This document shows positions 27,780 through 37,481 of a stretch of 64,000 nt of DNA, in pieces; position 1 is the first letter of the stretch, and each line of letters starts with the position of its first letter. The notes below the pieces were generated by a model, which saw nothing but the letters and a program-made list of their open reading frames with translations, had not been told where the DNA came from and did no database searches. This stretch comes from an uncultured Pseudohongiella sp. (lineage in GTDB: Bacteria; Pseudomonadota; Gammaproteobacteria; Pseudomonadales; Pseudohongiellaceae), in the NCBI GenBank assembly GCA_902591495.1, contig CACJAW010000005.1:1-64000 (forward strand). The letters are read 5' to 3'. The position numbers and the translations under genes were made by a program.

Positions 27780-28613
27780 ATGATTAATCGGATACATTTA
27801 GTTATTTTACTTACCAATGTTTTCCTATTTTCTGCAGCTCCATCGCATTCACAGAAAATAAATGTAACTCATTGCAATGGTGCGTGCCCGGTCTATGATT
27901 CTTTGATGACTGCAAACCGAGCAAATATTGTTATTCACCACGTTTATGCAGCAGGTATAAATGGCGATAGCGGCGTAGCCGATTGGCTTTCCTATCGTTT
28001 GACTAAAGAAGCGGTAGGTGTAGCTTCTTTACTTCCACGCATATGGAATCCCGATCGTCTTTTAGAATTTACAGGAATGGAAGATGTTTTAGAGGTGACA
28101 TCAAAAGAGATACGGCTTGCTGAAATTGCAGTGAGTAATAATCCCTATGTCGGGATCAGTGAGTTACCTGAGCAAAAAGACCAAAGTGCCCGGCTTGCAC
28201 CCATGACATCATTTTCAAATACACCATATTGGTCTGATGTAAATAATTTATCTAATATGGTGCCGATGTCCCAGTCCCTTAGGTTGGGCCCTTGGCTGCA
28301 GTTGGAGCAACGCTTAAACGAACTCGTTATGAGAAAAGAGGAATTGTATGTGATAACTGGCCCGTTATTTTTTATTGACAGGCTCGCTGCTAATACAGCA
28401 GCAGCGCAGACGGAGCCAGCGGCATATTATAAGATTGTCACTGAAAACGATGAGGTGGTTGTATTTGTCTTTCCTAAAGATCTTGGACAATTTGATTCTT
28501 ATTGTAGTCAAGTGGCAAACCTTAGCGAGTTAGAGAGAATGGTATCGATAGATTTCTTTCCAGGAAGAAGGCTACAACAGTCAGGCGATTTGCTGAGGCA
28601 ACTCAATTGCTAA
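27780..28613 (+). CDS. Exported DNA/RNA non-specific endonuclease-like protein, altered active site
   Basis: A 277-residue protein with a signal peptide (MINRIHLVILLTNVFLFSAA). The middle resembles the NUC1 beta-beta-alpha metal nucleases: SNTPYWSDVNNLSNMVPMSQ followed by GPWLQLEQRLNELV and YVITGPLFF, where the Asn that binds Mg is retained. However, the DRGH catalytic motif is replaced by QSAR just before LAPMTSF, so the general-base histidine is missing. It may be inactive, a variant nuclease, or a binding protein. The start is the ATG that begins the signal peptide. Confidence 0.65.
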   Translation: MINRIHLVILLTNVFLFSAAPSHSQKINVTHCNGACPVYDSLMTANRANIVIHHVYAAGINGDSGVADWLSYRLTKEAVGVASLLPRIWNPDRLLEFTGMEDVLEVTSKEIRLAEIAVSNNPYVGISELPEQKDQSARLAPMTSFSNTPYWSDVNNLSNMVPMSQSLRLGPWLQLEQRLNELVMRKEELYVITGPLFFIDRLAANTAAAQTEPAAYYKIVTENDEVVVFVFPKDLGQFDSYCSQVANLSELERMVSIDFFPGRRLQQSGDLLRQLNC

Positions 28614-28713
28614 GATAGAGATCAAAATATTTCTAATCACATCTCTGTGAAAGTTGAGCGCGGTAGTCTGTATTTTTTCAGGGTATTTATTTGAAGAAAG
28701 GAGAATTTAAAAT

Positions 28714-29742
28714 ATGGCTGTAAAAAAATACTATAGACTCAAATTATGGTTATTTACTTCTCTTATAGCCTCGACAGTTGTTGCGCAGGATAACCCCTAC
28801 CAAGTTGTCTATCACTGGGGTGAGCTCCCGGGAGGCCGGCCTATGGGAATCGTAACTGGGGTTCAGCCTGATCCAGACGGAGAACATCTATGGATTATAG
28901 AGCGCTGCAGCGCTAATCAATGCGCTGGTTCAGATCATCATCCGATTCATAAATTGGATATGCAAGGGAAAACTGTAAAATCTATTGGCGCTGGTTTGTT
29001 CGCTTGGCCACATGGATTTGATATGGATGAGGAGGGTAATTTTTGGATTACAGAGGGTGCTCCTGAGGGAGACGCAAGAGGAGCTCCGGGAGCAGAGCGA
29101 GGCATGGGCCACCAAGTGGTTAAAATCAATCAAGAGGGTGAGGTTTTAATGCGTCTTGGAGAAGCCGGTGTGCCTGGAGATGACCAGATACATTTCAACG
29201 GACCAAGCGCAATCATTGTTGCACCGGGTGGTGATTTCTGGGTGGCAGATGGCCACAGAGGCGGTAATAACCGAATCATAAAATTTTCAGAGAATGGTGA
29301 GTTTCTATTTCAATTAGGTGGTGGCGTAAACGATACAAGTCGAGAGAGCGCTCGTTTCAACGATCCACATGACTTAAAAATAGACTCCCAGGGGCGGTTA
29401 TTTGTTGCCGACCGAGGAAACAATAGAATTCAGATCTTCGATCAGGACGGCGAACTATTAGATATCTGGACTCAATTTGGTAGGCCGAGTGGTATTTGGA
29501 TCGATGAAAATGACAAAATCTTTGTTGCTGACGGAATGTCCGGTGAGCAGTGGAATAGAGGCTGGGAGCGAGGGATTCGGATAGGTGACGCCAGAACGGG
29601 TTACGTAACTGAGTTTATTCCCGACTACGAAATCCCCAATGGAAGTGGCATTGAATTTTTGGCCTCAGATTATGAAGGGAATATCTATGCCGGACAGGTT
29701 GGTCGCCAGAGATTTGAAAAGTATGAGCAAGTTAGACCATAG
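28714..29742 (+). CDS. Secreted NHL-repeat six-bladed beta-propeller protein
   Basis: A 342-residue protein with a signal peptide (cleavage near TVVAQ). NHL-type repeats are clear: PHGFDMDEEGNFWITEG, FNGPSAIIVAPGGDFWVADG, FNDPHDLKIDSQGRLFVADRG. The sequence resembles peptidyl-glycine lyase-like NHL propellers, which cleave hydroxyglycine amides, but the active site is not certain. AGGAGA lies 8 bases before the ATG. The SDR gene starts 12 bases after its stop. Confidence 0.75.
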   Translation: MAVKKYYRLKLWLFTSLIASTVVAQDNPYQVVYHWGELPGGRPMGIVTGVQPDPDGEHLWIIERCSANQCAGSDHHPIHKLDMQGKTVKSIGAGLFAWPHGFDMDEEGNFWITEGAPEGDARGAPGAERGMGHQVVKINQEGEVLMRLGEAGVPGDDQIHFNGPSAIIVAPGGDFWVADGHRGGNNRIIKFSENGEFLFQLGGGVNDTSRESARFNDPHDLKIDSQGRLFVADRGNNRIQIFDQDGELLDIWTQFGRPSGIWIDENDKIFVADGMSGEQWNRGWERGIRIGDARTGYVTEFIPDYEIPNGSGIEFLASDYEGNIYAGQVGRQRFEKYEQVRP

Positions 29743-29754
29743 GGGATACGAAGT

Positions 29755-30537
29755 ATGAGTTTTGCGAGTGGAATATTGACTGGAAAGAGCGCCATTGTAA
29801 CCGGTGGAGCCACCGGGATTGGTTCCTTCATCGTGCGAAAGTTAGGGGCCTTGGGAGCAAACGTAGGAATAGTTTCCCGAAAGGAAGAAAATTTAATATC
29901 GGCTGTCAACGAATTTAAAGCCTCCGATGATATTGATGTTGCTTGGTGTACTGGGGATGTAAGAGATCCAGAGGGTATCAAAAAGTCTTTTGATCAGTTA
30001 GCAGGAAAAATTGGTGGCATCGATATTTTAGTGTGCAATGCTGCGGGGAATTTCATCTGTCCCACGGAGGATCTCTCCTGGAATGGGTGGCGGACTGTCA
30101 TAGAAATAGACCTGAATGGCACTTTTAATTGTTGCCAGGCTGCTTTCCCTCACCTCAAAGAATCGACCGACGGAGGGCGCATCATTTCGATAAGCACAAC
30201 ACAAGCGGACTTTGGTTGGCCGGGTGCTGCTCATGCAGCGGCAGCAAAATCAGGCATTCAAAATTTAATGAAAACGCTAGCGGCAGAATGGGGTAAGTAT
30301 AACATCCGCTCAAACTGGATTTCGCCGGGACCGATTCAAGGAACTGAGGGCGTAGACCGACTGATTATTCAGCAAGGACTTGCTGATCAAGTTCTCGAAA
30401 GAGTGCCACTAGGCACTTTTGGGAAAGGTGAAGATATCGCTAATGCTGTGGTGTATTTTTCCTCAGACACTGGTAGATATGTTTCGGGCGCTGGTCTTGC
30501 GGTAGATGGCGGAAGTCAGTGGAACCGAGGAAGATAA
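29755..30537 (+). CDS. SDR oxidoreductase, 2,4-dienoyl-CoA reductase-like
   Basis: A 260-residue short-chain dehydrogenase with the NADP-binding TGGATGIG (residues 16-23) and CNAAGNFICPTEDLSWNGW. In place of the usual YxxxK it has HAAAAKSGI, keeping the Lys but not the Tyr. This is the arrangement of the peroxisomal 2,4-dienoyl-CoA reductase (DECR2) branch, not a defect. It probably reduces unsaturated acyl-CoA during fatty-acid oxidation in the cytoplasm. AGGGGAT is 9 bases before the ATG. It is co-oriented with and 12 bases from the NHL protein gene. Confidence 0.8.
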   Translation: MSFASGILTGKSAIVTGGATGIGSFIVRKLGALGANVGIVSRKEENLISAVNEFKASDDIDVAWCTGDVRDPEGIKKSFDQLAGKIGGIDILVCNAAGNFICPTEDLSWNGWRTVIEIDLNGTFNCCQAAFPHLKESTDGGRIISISTTQADFGWPGAAHAAAAKSGIQNLMKTLAAEWGKYNIRSNWISPGPIQGTEGVDRLIIQQGLADQVLERVPLGTFGKGEDIANAVVYFSSDTGRYVSGAGLAVDGGSQWNRGR

Positions 30538-30602
30538 CTCTTATTAGCTTGCTTCCATTTTATTATTTATCAAAAGCATAAAAGACTCGGCAGATCTATT
30601 GC

Positions 30603-31592
30603 TCATGTCTTTGTCATTTCTGTAAAAACATACCAGGGGACCTTCTTTTTGTCACTCGCATCGCCGATGTTTTCGAATTTCGACAACCACAAGCCATGTC
30701 GTTCTGCTAATTCCTTAGCCCCTTGAGAAAGGGTTTGTCCGGTAGGAATACCAAACATTATTTTCTCGCTGTAGTATTTAACTCCAGCATGCATGCGTTT
30801 GCTCCAAGTTTCGTGCGGCGGATTGCCTTTGACTACGTCTTCAGTAAAAAAGTCGACGCCGATTACACTGCCTTGGGGGAGTTTAGAGAAAAGCGCTAGT
30901 GTTGAATTTACGGCTTCGTTTGTTAGATACATAGTCACTCCCTCCCATAGGATATAGGTTGTCTCGCTTTGGTCAAATCCGCTGGCCAGAAGGGAGTCCC
31001 ACCACGATTCTTGATTAAAGTCGGTTTCTACAAAAGTGACATGAGTAGATTTTATACCAGATTTGATTAACGCATCTTTCTTTACATTCAATGTTGGAGC
31101 CATGTCTACTTCAAAACACTTTACGTCAGAATTTGTTGGCAAATCATAACAGCGTGTATCCCAGCCGGACCCAAGAATGACAAGCTGTTTGATAGGATTT
31201 TCAGATCTGGAAAGTGCTTCACTTATAGAGCAATCAAGAAAATGAGAACGGTGGCTCATCATTGTCATAGTAGATGAGGGACGCTGCCCTGGATACCCAA
31301 ACATTGAGCCTTTGTAGCCACTTATTCTCAGCGCGAGCCCGGTAGTTTGGAGCATCAAAAATTTAGCCGGTTGACGGTATAAAATCATGTGTTCGGCGAG
31401 TTTTACAGCAGCTTTGTCAATTCTCGTGCTCGCTAAGTGCATCATAATTCGCGCTCCGAAGGGTTCTGCTGCGGTGCCGGAAATATTCTGGGGGATAATG
31501 ACTCGGCGGAGCCTCCACGTGTATACGACTAACCCGAGGAGAAAGAAAGGTATAAAGAGAATCATGATCAGGCTGAACAAAAAGCCGCGCAT
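30603..31592 (-). CDS. Membrane-anchored SAM-dependent methyltransferase (LCM/TIGR00027-like)
   Basis: A 329-residue protein with an N-terminal transmembrane helix (about residues 3-25). The methyltransferase part has VILGSGWDTRCYDLP (SAM loop), FEVDMAPT and LWEGVTMYL, matching the leucine-carboxyl-methyltransferase-like family TIGR00027. Substrate unknown. It lies 11 bases downstream of the quinoprotein gene on the same strand, so the two likely share a transcript. Confidence 0.8.
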   Translation of the reverse strand: MRGFLFSLIMILFIPFFLLGLVVYTWRLRRVIIPQNISGTAAEPFGARIMMHLASTRIDKAAVKLAEHMILYRQPAKFLMLQTTGLALRISGYKGSMFGYPGQRPSSTMTMMSHRSHFLDCSISEALSRSENPIKQLVILGSGWDTRCYDLPTNSDVKCFEVDMAPTLNVKKDALIKSGIKSTHVTFVETDFNQESWWDSLLASGFDQSETTYILWEGVTMYLTNEAVNSTLALFSKLPQGSVIGVDFFTEDVVKGNPPHETWSKRMHAGVKYYSEKIMFGIPTGQTLSQGAKELAERHGLWLSKFENIGDASDKKKVPWYVFTEMTKT

Positions 31593-31603
31593 AATAAAAA
31601 GCC

Positions 31604-33397
31604 CTACTGCTGTGGCAGCGTTAGAGTGACCACTGTGTTTGTTGATACAACGCTCACGAACTGTTTCTCTCTGACGGAGTACGTTAGCGGACTGGCTCTC
31701 ACGGTCCGTGGGGTTTGATATTTAAAAAGCGACGCTCCAGTTTCAGCGTCCAAGGCATGGAATTCGCCGTTCTCCAAACCCTGAAAAACCAGGTTTCCGG
31801 CAGTTACCAGATTGCCACTGGCTCCAATTCCCGACTGAGCAGGTAGCTCGGTCTGCCAGACCTGTTCACCGTCAACTGGACTGTAGGCCGACACGGTCAA
31901 GGAGGGTGGATAGGCTTCGGATACTCGATCAAGAGCTGCATAATTCTCGGTGTGGCCTCGACTATCGGGTCCTGGGGTTAATGAGTCGCCAACCGGTTGA
32001 ACGGTTAGGCTTATGGCGCCGTTTTTACCAGTAATGTAGACCAACTGTGTTCGAGGACTAAACGATGCTGAGCCAAAGCTTGAACCGCCATGTGCAACGA
32101 TGTAAGGCTCGGTCAACGAGTATGGTGTATAAATCTGCTTACTCCGTGCTGCGAGTTCTGGGTCATCAAAAGGAATGAACGTGGCGCATAGAGGGTCCAT
32201 TGGAACGCCTCGCGCTGTGTGAGGAATCGGCTGAGTCGGATAAACGACCTCCCCAGGTACATCCGTTGCGGTTGGCATTGCAGTTTCAGGCATAGGAAAC
32301 AATGGATCTCCAGTTTCTCTGTCCCACATATAAAAGAGGCAATTCTTCCCGCCTGCTGCTACGCCCTTGACGATATCACCTTCATTGTTTTCAACGTCGA
32401 ATAAAAGAGGCCCGGTAACATGATCCCAGTCCCAAAGATCATGATGCACTGCCTGGAAATACCATGCTAATTCGCCGGTGTTGATGTCAAGGGCGATAGT
32501 AGCATTGGTGAATAGGTTTGCCCCGACACGGGCAGAACCGTCATAGTCGGGTGAGGGATTGCCAGCATTCACGTATACAAGGCCAAACTCAGTATCAATA
32601 GCCGGTGGTGTCCATACCCCGCCGCCAGCTCGCTGCCCGGTGCCCCAGGTGTCTCTTGCTATTTCCCAACCTGAGTCTCTTGGGGTTTGCGGGACTGTAT
32701 TAAAGACCCACTCAACAGCGCCGCTCAGCGCATCAATTCGAATCACTAAACCGCCAGGGATATGCCCCTCTGATAAGGCAGCAGCGACGTACATCTTTCC
32801 GTCATGAATGGTTGGCGGCGTAGTCAGTCGATAACCAAGATTTATTGGATCGGTATTGTTCGGATATACATCTGGATATTTAAAGTTAAGTGCATCGGTG
32901 ATGACCTGCACTACTCCGGTTTCACCAAAGGATCGGATTTCCTCTCCAGTCGTTGCATCGAACGCGTACAGGTCAGCGCCGCGATAGGCGTAAATCCTGC
33001 CATTTTCGTAGGTTGATCCGCGAACGGGGCCACCGGCTGGTCCAGAATCGAGGGGCCTCCGCCAAAGTTCTTCACCTGTCGCCGCATCAAGGGCAAACAT
33101 TGTATTCGCAGAATGTAAATACATTGTTCCCTCTGCTACGAGAGGTGTTACCTGTGTGATGCTGTCTTGCGGACCTGGCGTGAAGGTCCAGGATTCGGTA
33201 AGTCGAGATACATTGTCTCGATTAATCTGATCTAGCTCGGCAAAACGACTGTTGTGAATGTTAAGGTTTTGGCTAGGCCAGTTATAGTTGGGGTTTTGTC
33301 CCAGTGCACTCGCTGCAATAAAGCAACTAAGCGAGAGACATATTAATTGGATTTTTGAAGGAATATTTGCGTGGCCTTGATGGTCAAATAAGCTCAC
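31604..33397 (-). CDS. Periplasmic soluble PQQ-dependent dehydrogenase
   Basis: A 597-residue quinoprotein with a signal peptide (cleavage near SALGQ). Repeats such as MFALDAATGEELWRR and FHALDAETGASLFKY mark propeller blades. The catalytic blade reads HHDLWDWDHVTGP, followed by GGKNCLFYMWDRETG. No haem site and no membrane domain are present, so it needs an external electron acceptor. The start is GTG at 33397 with GGAG 7 bases upstream. It is upstream of, and probably co-transcribed with, the membrane methyltransferase gene. Confidence 0.85.
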   Translation of the reverse strand: MSLFDHQGHANIPSKIQLICLSLSCFIAASALGQNPNYNWPSQNLNIHNSRFAELDQINRDNVSRLTESWTFTPGPQDSITQVTPLVAEGTMYLHSANTMFALDAATGEELWRRPLDSGPAGGPVRGSTYENGRIYAYRGADLYAFDATTGEEIRSFGETGVVQVITDALNFKYPDVYPNNTDPINLGYRLTTPPTIHDGKMYVAAALSEGHIPGGLVIRIDALSGAVEWVFNTVPQTPRDSGWEIARDTWGTGQRAGGGVWTPPAIDTEFGLVYVNAGNPSPDYDGSARVGANLFTNATIALDINTGELAWYFQAVHHDLWDWDHVTGPLLFDVENNEGDIVKGVAAGGKNCLFYMWDRETGDPLFPMPETAMPTATDVPGEVVYPTQPIPHTARGVPMDPLCATFIPFDDPELAARSKQIYTPYSLTEPYIVAHGGSSFGSASFSPRTQLVYITGKNGAISLTVQPVGDSLTPGPDSRGHTENYAALDRVSEAYPPSLTVSAYSPVDGEQVWQTELPAQSGIGASGNLVTAGNLVFQGLENGEFHALDAETGASLFKYQTPRTVRASPLTYSVREKQFVSVVSTNTVVTLTLPQQ

Positions 33398-33591
33398 TAT
33401 TATCTCCTCTTTAGTTGCCTTATTTTTTTGAAGCGTAAGCGTTTCGCGAAATTTTTAGCAAATCTTTTAGGTAAGCATACAAAATAGATGATGAATTTGA
33501 TATGCAATCCCTATGAATTGATACCATAATTGACCGCTACAATCAGGAATTTTCTTAGTTAGTCCAAAAGAAGCAAAGAAAGGAGAATATT

Positions 33592-33984
33592 TTGAAAGTA
33601 ATCAAACTTGGCGAGGAGTTACCCTATACCATCGATAAAGTTTGGAAAATTATTAGTGATGTCACTCGCTGTGATTGGGTACCAAGCGTCGACTCTATTG
33701 TTCTAGAAGAGAGTATCAGAAGGTTTAATATGGAAGGTATCGGAGAGGTTCATGAGAAGATTCTAATTAATGATCCCCAAAACCATAAATTACAATACTC
33801 GGCTATTAAAACACCCACTCCTCTTGACCATCATCTTGCGACAATTGATCTACAAAGGGCCGGTGATAACTGTGTATTCAACTGGACTTCAGAGATAGCA
33901 CCTGAAGCATTTGGCGAAGCAATTGAAAATGGCATGAGAATCTCGTTTGATGGTTTGAAGCAAGTACTTGCCCAACTCGATTAA
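33592..33984 (+). CDS. SRPBCC/polyketide cyclase-like protein
   Basis: A 130-residue helix-grip protein: LPYTIDKVWKIISDVTRCDWVPSVDS at the N-terminus and a long C-terminal helix ending SFDGLKQVLAQLD. These bind hydrophobic ligands; no specific ligand is evident. The start is TTG at 33592 with AGGAGA 5 bases upstream. It is divergent from the soluble PQQ dehydrogenase gene. Confidence 0.75.
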   Translation: MKVIKLGEELPYTIDKVWKIISDVTRCDWVPSVDSIVLEESIRRFNMEGIGEVHEKILINDPQNHKLQYSAIKTPTPLDHHLATIDLQRAGDNCVFNWTSEIAPEAFGEAIENGMRISFDGLKQVLAQLD

Positions 33985-34082
33985 GTGGTTCTTTTCTGGT
34001 TAATAATGTAATAATTGAGATAATTTGTCAGATTTGTTGAAAAGGCACTAAAAAAACGTTTATCTCAAGTAAGGAGCGACTG

Positions 34083-35093
34083 ATGGGAAGAATTTATTCA
34101 CTAACCTTAGCTTTCATTCTAAGCGGGTGCGCTTTAACGCTATTCGCTCAGGACTATGAGGCACCTCGAACTGAGTGGGACCAACCCGATTTGCAAGGTG
34201 TCTGGAATTGGTCTTCTAACGTTCCGATGCAACGCCCCTCACAATACGGAGAGAGGCAGTTCTTGACTCAGGAAGAGGTTGAAGAATTTGCTCGACGCAG
34301 GGCAGCAGCTGATGCTAGCTCAGACGCGGCACTTAGTATAGAAGGAGTAGATGGCTCCTATAATGATTTTTGGATAGAGAATCAGGGTATCGGGGGCAAT
34401 GTGAGGACGTCTCATATAGTTTATCCGGAGAACGGCAGGCTTCCAGAAGTGCAGGAAGGAGTGGTCGAGCAGCAGGGGGTTTACGGAGGGATTACTACTG
34501 GTGAAACGCGACCGGTCAGAATAGCTGCGGGTGGAATTGGTGCAGATGGACCAGAAGATCGTGGTTTATCAGAGCGATGTATTATTGGTTTTAATGCCGG
34601 ACCTCCTTTTATCCCTAGTCTCTACAACAACAATGTGCAGATATTTCAGAGTAAAGATACAGTCGTGTTGTTGACAGAAATGATTCATGATGCTCGCGTT
34701 GTTCCTCTATATGAGTCCAAAGAGGCTTTAAAGTCCTTGGATGGAGATATTCGTTTCTACACTGGAGACTCCCGAGGTTACTGGGATGAAGACACGCTGG
34801 TTGTTGTCACCCAAAACTTTAATGGCTTATCAGCCAGTTTCGGACAGTCTGGAACATCCTATAATAAGATTCTAACAGAACGGTTTACTCGCCGTGGGCC
34901 GTACACTGTGGACTATGAGTTTACCGTGGATGACCCTGCCACTTATACGGATAAGTTTACGGGGGTCGTTTCAATGACTAGGGTTGCTGGTTTACTTTAT
35001 GAATATGGTTGTCATGAAGGTAACTATGGAATGGAAAATATCTTAAGAGGAGCGCGAGTCGAAGAGAGGCTGGCTGCTGAAGGAGAATTATAA
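34083..35093 (+). CDS. Exported CHEGNY-family protein, copy 2
   Basis: A 336-residue paralogue of the proteins at 22800, 47102 and 61085. It has APRTEWDQPDLQGVWNWSS after the signal, GPEDRGLSERC, EMIHDARVVPLY, YWDEDTLVVVTQNF and YGCHEGNYGMEN. The signal peptide also contains an LSGC sequence, so lipid anchoring at Cys16 is possible; cleavage after FAQ is the alternative. AGGAG is 6 bases before the ATG. The membrane PQQ dehydrogenase gene begins 36 bases after its stop, so this copy is almost certainly co-transcribed with it. Function unknown. Confidence 0.75.
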   Translation: MGRIYSLTLAFILSGCALTLFAQDYEAPRTEWDQPDLQGVWNWSSNVPMQRPSQYGERQFLTQEEVEEFARRRAAADASSDAALSIEGVDGSYNDFWIENQGIGGNVRTSHIVYPENGRLPEVQEGVVEQQGVYGGITTGETRPVRIAAGGIGADGPEDRGLSERCIIGFNAGPPFIPSLYNNNVQIFQSKDTVVLLTEMIHDARVVPLYESKEALKSLDGDIRFYTGDSRGYWDEDTLVVVTQNFNGLSASFGQSGTSYNKILTERFTRRGPYTVDYEFTVDDPATYTDKFTGVVSMTRVAGLLYEYGCHEGNYGMENILRGARVEERLAAEGEL

Positions 35094-35129
35094 AACTCTC
35101 TAAGGCAATTGAACGGCTATTCAGGCGCC

Positions 35130-37481
35130 ATGACATTCATGAATATATTTGCGATAGCGCTTTTTTTTATTGCTGCTCTTCTGGTTTTGGGAGGTTTGCA
35201 ACTCCTGGTTTTAGGGGGTTCGGTCTATTACATTTTCGCTGGTTTAGCAGTTGGCTGTTCAGCTTATTTTTTATGGAATAAAAGGCATCTGGCGCTTTTA
35301 ATATATGGAATATTTTTTCTACTAACTGTCGCTTGGGCTTTTGTAGAGTCTGGAACAAATTTGTGGGCGTTAGCTCCCCGCATTTTGTTTTTTGCAGGCA
35401 TCGGCCTGATTTTTCTAACACCCTGGGTGAGAAAACCCCTACATGAAGGATTTCCACCGCCACTTTTTTCATCAACGATTTCAAGAATAATACCTATACT
35501 CATTGTCGTAATTACAATATTTGTCTTTATCGAGGGTACCGGTTATGAAGTCAAAGAGATGTCACCGCGCAGTCAAATTAATACGGTAAATACGCAGACA
35601 GATTGGCCGAGTTATGGGAATACTGTTAAAGGCACGCGTTACTCACCCCTCGATCAAATTAACGTGACCAACGCATCTGATCTTGAACTAGCATGGACAT
35701 ACCGAACGGGCGCTGGAGGTGCCTTCAAGGCTACACCTCTTATGGTTGGAAACCTGCTATACGTGTGTACCGGGGGTAATCGGGTTGTTGCTGTTGATGC
35801 AGAAAATGGAGCGCTGGTCTGGCAGTTTGACCCTCTGATTGATCCAGAGCATTTGGCTCAGGCAAGGTATTTTACGACTGGATGTAGAGGGGTTTCCTAT
35901 TACGCTGCTCCTGAAGGTTATGAAGGTGAGTGTCCGGAAAGAATCTTAACCAACACAACAGATGCGAGGCTAATAGCTATAAATGCTGTGAGCGGTGAAA
36001 GATGTTCGTTTTTCGGAGATCAAGGTGAGGTAAACCTTACTATCGGAATGGGTAATGATCCAAGGATAGCCAACTTTCAGACTTCACCTCCAGGGATTGT
36101 ATCTGGTAATGTCGTCGTGGGTGGTTGGGTTATTGATAATCGATCCGTCGGGCCGCCATCCGGTGTTGTCAGGGCATTCAACGCGATTACTGGCGAGTTT
36201 GCTTGGGCTTGGGATATGGGACGTCCGGGAATCACATCGGAACCTCTTAGAGGCGAGGTTTATACTCGTGGGACACCAAATGTTTGGTCGTTATTCAGCG
36301 TAGATGAGGAGCTTGGTTTGATCTACGCACCAACGGGGAATGAGACTCCCGATTATTTTGGCGGTTATCGAATGGATGTCAGTGATGAGTACGCGAGTTC
36401 TATCGTGGCTATCGAAGGGGCGACGGGGAACGTTCGTTGGTCCTATCAAACAGTTCACCATGATATCTGGGATTATGATGTCCCGTCACAGCCCACACTT
36501 ATTGACCTACCAAATGAGCGAGGTGAAAAGGTTAAAGCCGTCTTACAGCCAACCAAGAGAGGCGAAATCTTTGTCTTGAATCGTGAAACTGGTGAGCCTC
36601 TTTTTGATATCCAAGAGCTACCAGTCCCCCAAACTGGAGGGGTTCCAGAGGATTATGTGGCATCGACCCAGCCGTTCACAATGGATTTGCCAGTCTGGCG
36701 GATGCAGTTAGATGAAACAAAAATGTGGGGACTGACCCCATTAGACCAGCTTTGGTGCCGTATTGAGTACCGAAAGATGCGTTATGAGGGACATTTTACC
36801 GTGCCGGGGATTGGTACGATCCTTCAAAATCCGGGTGCTACTGGTGGTTTTAATTGGGGGAGTGTAAGCGTTGATGAGGCTAACAATCTAATGGTTGTTA
36901 ACCCGCTTTATATGGCAAATCAACTGACTTTAATTCCTCGTGATCAGCTACCTGAGGGTGTAGTGGGAAGTCAACTGGGAACTCCTTACAGCCATAACAC
37001 GCAAAGATTTATGTCACCTCTTCACGTACCTTGTATGCAGCCACCGTATGGAACGCTTGGCGTTGTTGATCTCGAGACTAAAGAATTACTTTGGCAGAAG
37101 CCAATAGGAACAGCGAAACACACCGGTCCAACATTCTTTGGAACACTAAATTTGCCAACCAGATTACCTTTAACCGTCGGCACGCCGCAAACGGGAGGTA
37201 CGGTCACAACTGCTGGAGGTATTATCTTTAGTGCAGGAGCTTTCGATAATACGGTGAGAGCTACTAATCTCATGAATGGTGAAGAATTATGGAATCACGC
37301 GATCCCCTTCACGGCACAGGGAACACCAATGACTTACCTTTCTCCTCAGGGAAATCAGACACTAATAGTTGTGGTTCCCGTGTTTAACTCGACAAGGGGC
37401 TCGGGTTATTTGCCTCTTCCGGCTGAGGAAGAAGATCCTTTGGGAGGCTATATTTTTGCCTTTCGCTTACCGGAAAGCTAG
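35130..37481 (+). CDS. Membrane-bound PQQ-dependent dehydrogenase (glucose/quinate/shikimate family), copy 1
   Basis: A 783-residue protein with the layout of Gcd/QuiA: five N-terminal transmembrane helices in about residues 1-140, then a periplasmic PQQ propeller starting TDWPSYGNTVKGTRYSPLDQI. The catalytic-Asp blade HHDIWDYDVPSQPTL and the lysine in PTKRGEIFVLNRETG match the key Asp and Lys of E. coli glucose dehydrogenase. It would oxidise a sugar or polyol in the periplasm and reduce ubiquinone. The ATG at 35130 is preferred over a TTG at 35109 and an ATG at 35139. It lies directly downstream of CHEGNY copy 2. Confidence 0.88.
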   Translation: MTFMNIFAIALFFIAALLVLGGLQLLVLGGSVYYIFAGLAVGCSAYFLWNKRHLALLIYGIFFLLTVAWAFVESGTNLWALAPRILFFAGIGLIFLTPWVRKPLHEGFPPPLFSSTISRIIPILIVVITIFVFIEGTGYEVKEMSPRSQINTVNTQTDWPSYGNTVKGTRYSPLDQINVTNASDLELAWTYRTGAGGAFKATPLMVGNLLYVCTGGNRVVAVDAENGALVWQFDPLIDPEHLAQARYFTTGCRGVSYYAAPEGYEGECPERILTNTTDARLIAINAVSGERCSFFGDQGEVNLTIGMGNDPRIANFQTSPPGIVSGNVVVGGWVIDNRSVGPPSGVVRAFNAITGEFAWAWDMGRPGITSEPLRGEVYTRGTPNVWSLFSVDEELGLIYAPTGNETPDYFGGYRMDVSDEYASSIVAIEGATGNVRWSYQTVHHDIWDYDVPSQPTLIDLPNERGEKVKAVLQPTKRGEIFVLNRETGEPLFDIQELPVPQTGGVPEDYVASTQPFTMDLPVWRMQLDETKMWGLTPLDQLWCRIEYRKMRYEGHFTVPGIGTILQNPGATGGFNWGSVSVDEANNLMVVNPLYMANQLTLIPRDQLPEGVVGSQLGTPYSHNTQRFMSPLHVPCMQPPYGTLGVVDLETKELLWQKPIGTAKHTGPTFFGTLNLPTRLPLTVGTPQTGGTVTTAGGIIFSAGAFDNTVRATNLMNGEELWNHAIPFTAQGTPMTYLSPQGNQTLIVVVPVFNSTRGSGYLPLPAEEEDPLGGYIFAFRLPES

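Noticed and set aside
29755-30537. Missing catalytic Tyr in the SDR protein as a sign of inactivity
   Set aside because: The HxxxxK arrangement is normal for the peroxisomal-type 2,4-dienoyl-CoA reductase branch, so I treated it as functional.
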